Part shown: in pieces, positions 7,292 through 15,368 of the stretch | Position numbering within the stretch: the first letter of the stretch is position 1 | How the letters are laid out: every line of letters begins with the position of its first letter | Assembly: GCA_902799765.1 (NCBI GenBank) | Contig: CADCBZ010000005.1 | Span: 1-64,000 of the forward strand | Reading direction: 5' to 3' | Source of the DNA: an uncultured Prevotellaceae bacterium | GTDB taxonomy: Bacteria; Bacteroidota; Bacteroidia; Bacteroidales; Bacteroidaceae | Length of the DNA stretch: 64,000 bases | Program-made: the position numbers and the translations under genes | Notes under the pieces: model-generated | What the model saw: the letters and a program-made list of their open reading frames with translations, nothing else | The model's database searches: none | Told to the model about the DNA's origin: nothing

Positions 7292-8622
7292 TCTTCTGGC
7301 GTTTTATTGGTTGTTACTAATTTGGCATCTCGGTTCTCGTCCAAAGTGGAAAGCATGATGAACGGGCAATCGGGCTTAACACCTTCCCATTTGTTATACC
7401 TTATTATAATATGATGGACGGTAAACAACAGGTCATGATATGGTTTCTGCAAAGCTTGGGCAATGGTATAAAGCTCGCGCTTGTCAGAGCCAGAGTTGTT
7501 CGTCTGGCTTTTACCTGGTACTGAGCCCACGAGGTTTGAGTGAACACGCATGGTGAAACACATCATATTAACAGCCTCAATGATATCTGTTGACCAGTCC
7601 CCACCCTCTTTGTCGGTTTCCACCTTGTTGATCACCACGTCGTGCTGCTCATCACCGTTCGGGTTGATGTAGAACGTCGAAAAGAGTACCTTACCGGAGT
7701 TCTCCATGCCCGTTAGGAAGTTGATGATCTTTTCTTTCTCCTCCACTACCCTCTCCATCTGCTTCTTGCGGTCGGTGATGCCCTCGGCTTTGAAGATGCC
7801 GTCCCAGAATCGGTTGGCAATCTCGATATGGTACTTGATGGGCGCCGAGTTCTTCAGCTTGGCTTCCTTAGCCATGCCAATAAGCTTTTTGATGTTATAC
7901 CAATTACCCTTGAACAAAGAGCCATAGTAAGGAATGGGATAATACGTACTGTCAGGTGTCGGGACACGGCTGACGATGGCAAACTTTCGAGTAGAAGTCT
8001 TCGGCTTCTTACTCTTATTAGCCTGCATCCTTTCCTGAAGATCCGTCCAAGGCGAATGGAAATCCAGCAGCTCGATTTTCTCCACATCGTCCTTTGACGA
8101 GATACTCTTACGCCAGTTGGCATACAGGATATACGGGATGCGCCCATCCTTCTCTGCAGGGGCAAAACGACAGTAGCAAGCCTCCTTTCGGAGAATGCGT
8201 ACAATCTGGGAGCCGTCGCCGTTGAGGATGATGATAGACACACAGAATCCGAAGTGCTTAAAGTCCTGGCAGACTCCGAGGAAGTAAGATGGAAGGTCGT
8301 TGTCCATGAGGAAATGAAATACGTCCTTCTTTATCTTACCGGAGGCATTGGTGGTATCATACACCAACCCAGAACCATAGCATACTTCAGCGTTGAAGAT
8401 CTGACAGGTAGAAAGTGTCTCGTCACTCTCGATCAGCTCCAGGATATTATACGGCAGCTCGTTGTCAGCGCCCCAGGGCATGTACTCGTAACCCTCATCA
8501 ATTTTGAGGGGCGCGATGTCCACCTGTTCTTTGAACACTTCAGACGAGTTGACCGTGAAGGCTGCGCTGGCTTTCAAGTCGGGGATTACTTCTACGGAAT
8601 TAAAGCAGAGGTTTTGGTTCAT
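7288..8622 (-). CDS. Phage portal-like protein
   Basis: The 444-residue product has the N-terminal pattern of portal proteins in Bacteroidota prophages: PWGADNELPYNILELIESDETL at about residues 49-70, then an ICYGSGL-like turn. A long acidic/basic helix follows around residues 270-310 (stem region). Near the C-terminus is a NNSGSDKRELYTIAQALQ stretch before the last helices. It should form the dodecameric DNA gate of a capsid. It is coupled to DUF6712 downstream and diverges from umuDC. Confidence 0.7.
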   Translation of the reverse strand: MNQNLCFNSVEVIPDLKASAAFTVNSSEVFKEQVDIAPLKIDEGYEYMPWGADNELPYNILELIESDETLSTCQIFNAEVCYGSGLVYDTTNASGKIKKDVFHFLMDNDLPSYFLGVCQDFKHFGFCVSIIILNGDGSQIVRILRKEACYCRFAPAEKDGRIPYILYANWRKSISSKDDVEKIELLDFHSPWTDLQERMQANKSKKPKTSTRKFAIVSRVPTPDSTYYPIPYYGSLFKGNWYNIKKLIGMAKEAKLKNSAPIKYHIEIANRFWDGIFKAEGITDRKKQMERVVEEKEKIINFLTGMENSGKVLFSTFYINPNGDEQHDVVINKVETDKEGGDWSTDIIEAVNMMCFTMRVHSNLVGSVPGKSQTNNSGSDKRELYTIAQALQKPYHDLLFTVHHIIIRYNKWEGVKPDCPFIMLSTLDENRDAKLVTTNKTPEE

Positions 8623-8635
8623 AACTTTTTTGTGG

Positions 8636-8643
8636 CAAAGGTA
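8636..8643 (-). promoter_or_regulatory. -7 box of the portal/DUF6712 operon
   Basis: The minus strand reads TACCTTTG, fitting TAnnTTTG, 14 bases before the portal ATG. The -33 region is weak. Confidence 0.5.
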
Positions 8644-8714
8644 TGACTATTATATCTTATGTGAAAAGACATCAAATTTTGAGGTCTATCCAAACAGAAT
8701 TGTGTGGAAATTCG

Positions 8715-8722
8715 TATATTTG
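8715..8722 (+). promoter_or_regulatory. -7 box of umuDC
   Basis: TATATTTG at 8715-8722 fits TAnnTTTG and lies 18 bases before the umuD ATG. The 118-base divergent gap is short enough for shared control of umuDC and the portal operon. I see no clear LexA-type palindrome. Confidence 0.5.
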
Positions 8723-8740
8723 CAGAAAATTCTAGCGATT

Positions 8741-9190
8741 ATGAAAGAACCAGAAGTAAGCAAGGCAGATGTATCAACCGAGTTGGAGCTACCGATGTAC
8801 GAATCGATAGCAGCCGGATTCCCCATCACCAGCGATTATGTGGCCGAGCGTTTGGACTTCAACCGCGACTTCATCAAGCATCCGGAAAGCACCTTCTACG
8901 TTCGCGTGAAAGGAGACTCCATGAAGGATGCCGGTATCTTCGATGGAGATCTATGCGTGGTAGATAAGGCAGAGGAGTTGTCACATGGTAATATCGTAGC
9001 AGCCTACTATAATAATGGTTTCACGGTGAAGTACCTCGATACTTCGACCAAAGACCAGGGCTTTATCAGACTCGTGCCTGCCAATAAGGATTTCAAGCCG
9101 TTTATTGTGGATGCCTCCGATGAGTTTACCGTCTGGGGCAAAGTCATTTTCACTATTAGAGACTGGAGGAACAGCTATTGTTTGCCATAG
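8741..9190 (+). CDS. umuD: UmuD-like S24 self-cleaving protein
   Basis: The 149-residue protein is a LexA/UmuD-family auto-protease. The cleavage site is visible as AAGFPI (Ala25-Gly26), the nucleophile as Ser60 in GDSM and the general base as Lys97 in FTVKYL. In the SOS response RecA filaments stimulate cleavage to UmuD', which binds UmuC to form the error-prone polymerase. The start at 8741 is fixed by the -7 box and by family length. It overlaps umuC by 13 bases. Confidence 0.9.
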   Translation: MKEPEVSKADVSTELELPMYESIAAGFPITSDYVAERLDFNRDFIKHPESTFYVRVKGDSMKDAGIFDGDLCVVDKAEELSHGNIVAAYYNNGFTVKYLDTSTKDQGFIRLVPANKDFKPFIVDASDEFTVWGKVIFTIRDWRNSYCLP

Positions 9191-10470
9191 TCGATTGTGA
9201 CAACTGCTTCGTGAGTTGCGAGCGTGTATTCAGGCCCGATCTCAACGGAAAGCCCGTCGTTGTTCTCAGCAACAATGACGGTTGTGTTGTGGCACGCTCG
9301 AACGAAGCCAAGAAACTAGGCATCAAGGCAGGAACGCCTTACTTCCAGCTTAAAGACCTCTTCCCCGGTCAGGAGATAGCCGTCTTTTCCTCGAACTACG
9401 AGCTATACCTTGATATGACCGACAGAGTCATGTCATTGGTTCGTCAGGAGGTGCCAGTGTTCTACCGCTACAGCATCGATGAAGGTTTTTGTATGCTGAA
9501 AGGCATGGAGCGTTTCGACCTTAAAGCATGGGGCGAGCAGCTACACAAGACCATTAAGCATAGCACTGGCATGCCTGTGAGCATCGGCATCGGCCCGACA
9601 AAGACCTTGGCAAAGATGGCCAGCCACTATGCCAAGCACTACCCAGGATACAACCACTGTTGCTATATCGACACTGACGAGAAGCGCATCAAAGCCCTGA
9701 AGCTTTACCCCATAGATGAAGTCTGGGGCATCGGCAGACAATACACCAAACGCCTGCAGGCCGTGGGCGTACAGACTGCCTACGACTTCGCCTCCATGAG
9801 CAGAAGTTGGGTCAGGCTCACCTTCAATGTCGTAGTAGAGCGCACATGGCGAGAGCTGAACGGCGACGACTGCGTGCCCATCGAGGACATGAGTAAGAAG
9901 AAAAGCATCTGCACCAGCAGAAGTTTTCCTGGTATGGTGTCCGACTTCGAGACCCTCCGTACCAGCATCAGCAACTTTGCAGCCCATTGTGCGGAAAAGC
10001 TACGTAAGCAGCAGTCAGTGGCATCCATTGTGAGTGTGTTCATAGACACAAACCATTTCCGCGAGGACTTACCCCAGTACTGGAACTGGGCTCAGGAATG
10101 CCTGTTGACGCCCACCAGCAGCACACAGGACATCGTGCAATGTGCGCTGCGCTGCACTCAGAGGATATTCCAACAGGGGTATCAGTATAAGCGGGCGGGC
10201 GTCATCGTTGCTGGCATCTGCCCAGATTCAGCCGTCCAGACCAACTTCATTGACTACGATTCCGAGAAATACGAGAAGAAAAAAAGGTTAGATGAAGCCA
10301 TCGACCGCATCAATCGAGAGAATGGTAGTGAGACCATCGTGCTTGGGTCTCAGCAATATACTGCTAAGAACGGAAAAGGCAAAGCGGGTGTTTTCCGCGA
10401 CAGCATCAAGCACGACTTCCGCAGTCCCAGCTACACCACTAAGTGGAGCGACATTCCTGAAGCAGAATAA
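9178..10470 (+). CDS. umuC: UmuC, Y-family translesion DNA polymerase
   Basis: The 430-residue product begins at a TTG (9178) inside the end of umuD. It shows the Y-family palm motifs FAIVDCDNCFVSCERVF (first catalytic Asp) and YSIDEGF (second carboxylate pair). An HhH-type segment around WGIGRQYTKRLQAVG comes next, then the little-finger region and a C-terminal tail typical of UmuC. Full length, no break. The TTG start and overlap suggest dosage coupling to umuD. Its position among phage genes is unusual, though mobile elements often carry umuDC. Confidence 0.92.
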   Translation: MFAIVDCDNCFVSCERVFRPDLNGKPVVVLSNNDGCVVARSNEAKKLGIKAGTPYFQLKDLFPGQEIAVFSSNYELYLDMTDRVMSLVRQEVPVFYRYSIDEGFCMLKGMERFDLKAWGEQLHKTIKHSTGMPVSIGIGPTKTLAKMASHYAKHYPGYNHCCYIDTDEKRIKALKLYPIDEVWGIGRQYTKRLQAVGVQTAYDFASMSRSWVRLTFNVVVERTWRELNGDDCVPIEDMSKKKSICTSRSFPGMVSDFETLRTSISNFAAHCAEKLRKQQSVASIVSVFIDTNHFREDLPQYWNWAQECLLTPTSSTQDIVQCALRCTQRIFQQGYQYKRAGVIVAGICPDSAVQTNFIDYDSEKYEKKKRLDEAIDRINRENGSETIVLGSQQYTAKNGKGKAGVFRDSIKHDFRSPSYTTKWSDIPEAE

Positions 10471-10477
10471 AAAAGTT

Positions 10478-10518
10478 GAAGTGGCTCACTTCTCAGGGAA
10501 CCACTTCGATCGATTTTT
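10478..10518 (+). terminator. Probable terminator of umuDC
   Basis: GAAGTGG (10478-10484) pairs with CCACTTC (10501-10507) across a 16-base loop. A short T-run at 10514-10518 follows, 8 bases after umuC. Confidence 0.5.
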
Positions 10519-10927
10519 ATTAGAACAACGGTCAATTTAGAAAATGGCCGTGTATCAATGTTGCCTTTCGACAAACATTGATGGGATATACTCAGGCTGG
10601 CGCTTCGAGAAATGATAGGGATACAATGAACGTGGACCTGCGTATCCCACAATCTCTATGTCTAGGCTCTGGAAAGCCGCATGAGAAGACCATGAGACGA
10701 CAAGCCCACGTATATACGTGAACCGTCGTACTCCGTCTTGCTCATTTTAGAATTTTCCAGATTCAGACATACAAGACAGAAGCGCGTCAGCTTCGTTTCC
10801 AATAAACGTACTGCAGTTGCATCTATGCAAGAGCAGTAAGAAAGATTGTACCTCTGCACAACAGCTTTCCGTGTGCAAAGGTACGAAATAATTCTGAAAT
10901 TTAACCCGTTAAGCGGGAAAATGTGTA
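10519..10927. other. Structured non-coding region
   Basis: No convincing gene lies in these 409 bases, but there is much symmetry. ATCAATGTT (10554-10562) pairs with AACATTGAT (10574-10582). A perfect 14-bp palindrome CACGTATATACGTG (10707-10720) is flanked by ACGAC (10697-10701) and GTCGT (10725-10729). A minus-strand TACCTTTG (10883-10876) could drive a leftward transcript through the region. A 27-codon minus-strand frame (ending 10662) is possible but unsupported. Candidate ncRNA or recombination site. Confidence 0.35.
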
Positions 10928-11923
10928 TTATTTCGAGGCCAGATAAGCTTTATGAGCCTCATGCCATTTGTCCAGGTTGCAACCATATTCAAGACCCAGG
11001 CCTTCCAAAACGTCATCGATTTCTCTTAGTTTCCTCCTTCCGAAATTATTAATTCGAAGTAAGTCCAATCTGTTCATGGCTACCAACTGACCTATCGTTT
11101 TAATATTAACCGAATACAACACCTTTACTGTTGAATTTGAAATATTAAAGTTGCTGATGTCCTTGGAGAGCAGTTGGTATGTTTTATCGTTATACCACGC
11201 TGGTACCTGAATCGACGGCCTATATATTGGAGCTGATGACACATTATTGTCCGTCGCTCCATCTTTGCGATGAAGTGTAACCGTCCACCCCATTGCCTCA
11301 ATGCGGTCAACCAGTTCCTGTAGTGTTAATTCTTCATGAACAACGGTCTGTTGAGTGTTGGTACTGGTTTCATTCATATATATACCATTGTCTGTATTCT
11401 GACTTTCAGCAATTCTCTTATTGACTTCGTCATGTACTTCACTCAGCAATCTATAACGCTCTTTGTAGTTGAAATGGGCGTTGTCTATCTCCTCTTGGCT
11501 CATTGTATAGGCATTTAATCCACCGCCATCCATATTACGCTCAAGCCAAGAAGAAGTAAATGCTAACTGATCCTGGAATACTTTCTCTTTTCCATATTTT
11601 ATAAGCGGTATTAATTCCTTCTCGTACCTCTGAACAACTTTAGTTGAAGTTATCCATACAGGTCCACCGCCTTTGCCTATAAGACGTACAGGAAACATAT
11701 CTTGTGTTGTTATGTCACCTTCATCCAAATGTTTGCGCATGGCAGTTACGGTTCTGTCTCCAAAGTAAGATAACAGTATAAAAACATTACCGTTTACAAT
11801 GCAAATGTTTATTTTATGATACAATCCCCATCTTTCATTGTTTTCAACTGCAGTTAATTGCACTTTTGGCAATTTCTGCAGCATGTCATAAGCCTGTTGT
11901 TCTTTTTCGTTTCTCTGTTTCAT
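10928..11923 (-). CDS. Protein with C-terminal RNA-polymerase alpha-CTD-like helix-hairpin-helix domain
   Basis: The 331-residue protein has an unrecognised N-terminal part (about 1-180). Residues about 265-317 run in the pattern of the RpoA C-terminal domain: STVKVLYSVNIKTIGQLV, DLLRINNFGRR, LREIDDVLEGLGLEYG. In RpoA this domain binds UP-element DNA and activators. Here it is detached from any alpha N-terminal domain, so it may bind DNA on its own or mimic alpha. A -7 box TATCTTTG lies upstream (11950-11943). It sits between phage-type genes. The domain call is good; the role is inference. Confidence 0.7.
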   Translation of the reverse strand: MKQRNEKEQQAYDMLQKLPKVQLTAVENNERWGLYHKINICIVNGNVFILLSYFGDRTVTAMRKHLDEGDITTQDMFPVRLIGKGGGPVWITSTKVVQRYEKELIPLIKYGKEKVFQDQLAFTSSWLERNMDGGGLNAYTMSQEEIDNAHFNYKERYRLLSEVHDEVNKRIAESQNTDNGIYMNETSTNTQQTVVHEELTLQELVDRIEAMGWTVTLHRKDGATDNNVSSAPIYRPSIQVPAWYNDKTYQLLSKDISNFNISNSTVKVLYSVNIKTIGQLVAMNRLDLLRINNFGRRKLREIDDVLEGLGLEYGCNLDKWHEAHKAYLASK

Positions 11924-11997
11924 ACATTTTGTTTTGGAACTGCAAAGATACGAATAAAATCTGATTTATTAAACGAATATTGAAGAAAAGTTTGCAG

Positions 11998-12228
11998 CTA
12001 CATAAAGACCTCCATGCCGTTAAGCATGAAAATCTGGCACTCGCGGGTTTGGCGTATCTGATTTGAATCGAGCAGCTTAAACTTGCGGGTGCCTTTGTAG
12101 TGGTCGTACTTGATGCATATACATCGGTGCCATTCCTGGATTTCCCCTTTGGAAGTCCAGAGACGGATATCGACTGGCTCAGGTCGGTTGAGGATTAACC
12201 GTGCTGTAGATATGTGAATTGAGTTCAT
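11998..12228 (-). CDS. Small protein of the phage-type cluster
   Basis: A 76-residue basic, beta-rich product (MNSIHISTA start) I do not recognise by family. The ATG at 12228 is preferred over one at 12273, which would overlap the upstream gene and run through a simple repeat. It lies directly downstream of the tail-type gene on the same strand, so it is probably part of the same module. Confidence 0.55.
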   Translation of the reverse strand: MNSIHISTARLILNRPEPVDIRLWTSKGEIQEWHRCICIKYDHYKGTRKFKLLDSNQIRQTRECQIFMLNGMEVFM

Positions 12229-12229
12229 G

Positions 12230-12261
12230 AGAAGTGAAAAATGATAAGTGAAAAGTGAAGA
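12230..12261. repeat. Short AAGTGAAAA-type direct repeats
   Basis: Three near-copies of AAGTGAAAA/AAGTGAAGAG follow each other. This A/G-rich simple repeat is common between Bacteroidota genes. Confidence 0.5.
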
Positions 12262-12263
12262 GT

Positions 12264-13355
12264 TTATATCCATTCGTTGCCGTCGGCATATTTCCAGGAG
12301 AATTTCAGACGGATCAAGTCTTTATCAGAATTCGTTATTTCGGACGTAATATCGCTGATAAGAACATCTTCGAAGCTGCCGTCTTCCATACCATGCTTCA
12401 CCAGATTAGAGGTCAGCATCTGGTTCAGCCACTTCGCTTCATCGATGGTCAGCGGTGCCGTTTCCACTTCGTACTTAGTCTTTACCTTCTCGTCGTAGTA
12501 TTGCGTATATTCCCCGCAAACAGCCTCGCTCCGGTCTATTTCGGTCTTTATGGTCGTTGCCCCAAAGAGATAGGCACGTTCCTCGATGTTGAATGCGTTG
12601 AAGAATGAAAACACATCCGTCGGTTCCTCGTCGGTAAAGAAGATGTTGAACTCCCTGTCACCAATCTGGTACTCCACCCCGTGAACCTTGCAGCTGATAC
12701 CCAATGCCTGGTCAACGATCTGTTTGAAAGACCGATGCGTTAATGTGACAGAGACGATCTTTTCCGTAGTGGACTGAACGCTATTCATATTATTGTGATA
12801 AGTAGAGATAACTCCAGGACTGGCGCTGCGAGAATAATATATGTATGCCGTGTTGTAACTCTTTGCGTTTGCACGCGTATAGTTGTTCAGCTTCAGTTGA
12901 CCAGACCTTGGAATCAGCGCACTTTTTCTGTTAGTCAGGAAGTATGAGTCCAGAAAATTACTGGATTCATCCGTCGATTTGAAGCGACTATAGACCACCT
13001 TGATATTATCAATAGTCTCAGTGTCTGCCTCTTCCGACTGGTTGTCATAGTCATAAACGATATTCCCGTCATCATCGTAGGTGATGTCTGGTTGGGATTG
13101 TACAATCTCAGTGGCGACTATCTTCATCGTACCTAGACACAGTCTCCTTTCCTCCAAGAAAGCTTCCACCAACGAGCGAATTTCGCGAACGATTACTTCC
13201 CCGTAGTACGGGTAATAGTCCGACGAAAACACCTTGTAGTTATTCATGTAGATATTTACCTTCAAAGAATCAGCCTCTGTCTCGAAGCTTATCTCTTCGG
13301 GCAGTTGTGAGGTGAGATAGATGGATTCGAAATCAGTAATGGTGTATATTGCCAT
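12264..13355 (-). CDS. Phage-type structural (tail-associated) protein, tentative
   Basis: The 363-residue protein is beta-rich, with many Tyr/Thr/Ser and acidic residues and no signal peptide or membrane segment. Its composition and setting resemble Bacteroidota prophage tail or virion proteins, but I cannot name a domain. A -7 box (minus TACCTTTG, 13380-13373) sits before its ATG. The gene is followed by a small protein of the same module. Confidence 0.5.
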   Translation of the reverse strand: MAIYTITDFESIYLTSQLPEEISFETEADSLKVNIYMNNYKVFSSDYYPYYGEVIVREIRSLVEAFLEERRLCLGTMKIVATEIVQSQPDITYDDDGNIVYDYDNQSEEADTETIDNIKVVYSRFKSTDESSNFLDSYFLTNRKSALIPRSGQLKLNNYTRANAKSYNTAYIYYSRSASPGVISTYHNNMNSVQSTTEKIVSVTLTHRSFKQIVDQALGISCKVHGVEYQIGDREFNIFFTDEEPTDVFSFFNAFNIEERAYLFGATTIKTEIDRSEAVCGEYTQYYDEKVKTKYEVETAPLTIDEAKWLNQMLTSNLVKHGMEDGSFEDVLISDITSEITNSDKDLIRLKFSWKYADGNEWI

Positions 13356-13429
13356 ATCGTTTAGTTTTGATACAAAGGTACATCATAACGACGAAACAGA
13401 AAAAGACACGAAAGAAAAGATAACCTTCC

Positions 13430-13804
13430 TTATTGGAAGGCTATCAATTCTGGCTGAACATCATTGGAAATCGGGACAATGACCGGCTCAGCCTTCTTTG
13501 TGCGAGGCTTGCGCTGCTTCTTAGGCTTAGCTTCAGCCTGAGGCTCCTGCTCTGCAGGCTTTTCTGCTTCAACTTCAGCTGCAGCTGCCTTTAGCTGAGC
13601 TATTTCCTCTGAGAGCGCCTTGAGGGACGCATCCTCGATACGGAATCCTGTCTGCTTCTTCAACTTAAAAGCGAAACGCATGGCTTTGTATGCACTCTTG
13701 CAGTACGCCTGACCTTGTTCTTCACCTGTGATGGCCACCATCCATACATTGTTCTCACTCTTGTTAGACTTCACTACTGTAACGATAATAACTTTAGCTT
13801 CCAT
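13430..13804 (-). CDS. Small protein with Ala/Glu/Lys-rich tail
   Basis: A 124-residue product. The first 70 residues look like a compact alpha/beta domain (VIIVTVVKSNKSENN start). Residues about 75-110 are a disordered Ala/Glu/Pro/Lys stretch with a basic KKQRKPRTKK patch, suggesting nucleic-acid or protein scaffolding. It lies between the tail-type gene and another short gene, all minus strand. Function unknown. Confidence 0.55.
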   Translation of the reverse strand: MEAKVIIVTVVKSNKSENNVWMVAITGEEQGQAYCKSAYKAMRFAFKLKKQTGFRIEDASLKALSEEIAQLKAAAAEVEAEKPAEQEPQAEAKPKKQRKPRTKKAEPVIVPISNDVQPELIAFQ

Positions 13805-13851
13805 AATACTTAATTTTTAATTGTTAATACTTTATTTGATGAATTATTGAT

Positions 13852-14076
13852 TTATGCTGCTTTATAGACTTCGATGTAAGTAATATCTGCCATCAGATCG
13901 AGAGCCATATCCTCTGCTATCTTTGTGGCTTCAGCGAATGTGTCCGCTTCTACCTCATATTCGTAAAACTCGCCATCCTCACAATTGATAACCACGCTGT
14001 AGAAATTGCTCGGATAATAACGCTTGCTATTTAACCTGCTGTGGGTGAAAACTGATGTTTGTACTTGCTGTGTCAT
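13852..14076 (-). CDS. Small hypothetical protein
   Basis: A 74-residue acidic protein with a beta-beta-alpha pattern (SVVINCEDGEFYEYEVEADTF, then AEATKIAEDMALDL). The pattern resembles small dsRBD- or ferredoxin-like folds found in Bacteroidota mobile elements. No family is recognised. It appears to be first in a transcript with the 13430-13804 gene; an AT-rich leader with a hairpin (AGCTCC/GGAGCT near 14115-14128) precedes it. Confidence 0.5.
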   Translation of the reverse strand: MTQQVQTSVFTHSRLNSKRYYPSNFYSVVINCEDGEFYEYEVEADTFAEATKIAEDMALDLMADITYIEVYKAA

Positions 14077-14856
14077 AATTCTTATTTTTAATTGTTTGAC
14101 TTCTTGTTAATGTAGCTCCGAGGAGCTTTTGTAATTTTTACGTGCATATAGAAGCAGCAAGCGGAAAGAGCTTTAATGCAAGGAATTTCAAGGAAAATTT
14201 GGGAAAACCACCTTTTGTTTTGGCCCTGAGCCTTTACCCCCAGGGAAAAGAAAATGCGGAAGGCCTTCTGAAATTATCTGCAGAAATCGGGAGTAAGCGA
14301 CCAATACTTGCAGTGCACGGGCTTGCGCTAACTTTGCAAAGGAAAAATCAGAAAGTGCCTCACAGGAAGCTCACATGAGAAGTCAGACATATGGAGAATG
14401 GACATGACACAGATATGGCAAACATACACCTACAGCCGGTATAGTAAGCACGAAGAACTACTATAACTTATTAAGCAATATCCAGAGTGAACAAAGTAGA
14501 GGATGACCACCACCTTAAAGTATGAGGCATGAAGCAGATCACCAAATTACAGCCACATAAAGCAAAAGGATGGCCACTACCCTATTCCAAGGCAGAAACC
14601 TATCGATGTCAGCAGCACAAGGCATTCGCCATCAATCATCAAATAAGTCTAAATAAAAAATGTATTGGAAGCACACTACCAATCATCGTGTAGAGAAGTC
14701 AGATAAGAGAGCAAAGAACAATGTGTGGTGGTGAAACTGGTACTCGAAGAACGTCAGGCGTACAGGAGTGCACAAAGTTGATAATTCCACTTATTCATAG
14801 GGGCAGACAGATCAAGAGGAGTGCGCTGATTGGTCGTTCTAACAAGGGAATTCTTG
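14077..14856. other. 780-base region without a convincing gene
   Basis: No supported coding frame is seen on either strand; a 78-codon plus frame at 14142-14378 lacks coding character. A plus-strand -7 box TAACTTTG at 14329-14336 with TTG at 14308-14310 points rightwards. Two imperfect 22-base direct repeats near 14489 and 14561 share an AAAG-x-AGGATG-x-CCAC core. The region marks the junction between the phage-type genes and the cargo. It could hold an ncRNA or decayed DNA. Confidence 0.4.
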
Positions 14857-15368
14857 TTACTTCCAAATCACCAGTTCCCGCGGGAGGGTGATGACTTTCA
14901 GGCGTTCGTACCAGATTCGGCTGGAGCCAAGGATATGCTTCTGGGTGTGACTGCTGATGAAATAGTAACTGGCTGTGTATTCATCCATCATACTGAGGAA
15001 CACCTTCTTGATACGGGAACACTTCTCATTGATGGCGTTATCCAGCGGATTAACCAAATGATCCACACTCTCTATCACCTTCTCCTTATCCAACATCTTT
15101 CCCGTCGCCATACCAGGAACAACAGATACACAGCCTTATGAACGGGCTGCAGCTCCACCTCCTTCTGATAATCCTCCAAGATGAAACGATAATCCTTCGT
15201 AATCACCAGTCGGCTCAGACGTCCCTTAGCTGCCTCAATCCTTAGTTCTTCGAGCAGGGGCACACCAATGGCATGCAGCAAAAGGTCTGTCCTACCCTCT
15301 GCCTGCAACTGGCTCACGAGTCTCTTCACCTCCTGTGCCCGCTCCTCTGGTGTCAGCAGCTCATTCAT
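14857..15368 (-). pseudogene. Disrupted gene carrying the LVIW-type C-terminal domain, coupled to ftsZ2
   Basis: Its ATG overlaps the ftsZ paralogue stop (ATGA at 15368-15365). The frame starting MNELLTPEERAQ runs to about 15100. It then loses homology to the C-terminal domain of the macro-like protein at 35751-36998 just after KAVYLLFL. Homology resumes in another frame (VNPLDNAINEKCSRIK to LVIWK, ending at 14857). About 30 residues are missing and the frame is shifted, so the gene carries a small deletion. Whether a truncated product is made is unknown. Confidence 0.65.

Noticed and set aside
8640..8740. A LexA box before umuD
   Set aside because: No convincing palindrome was seen; only the -7 boxes of the two divergent genes are supported.
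10662..10859. A 65-codon minus-strand frame, including MSKTEYDGSRIYVGL
   Set aside because: Considered as a transposase or microprotein start, but it is cut by palindromes, lacks downstream homology, and nothing supports translation.
14142..14378. A 78-codon plus-strand frame in the phage-cargo junction
   Set aside because: No ribosome site, no motif, no coding-like composition; a TAACTTTG box lies inside it rather than before it.
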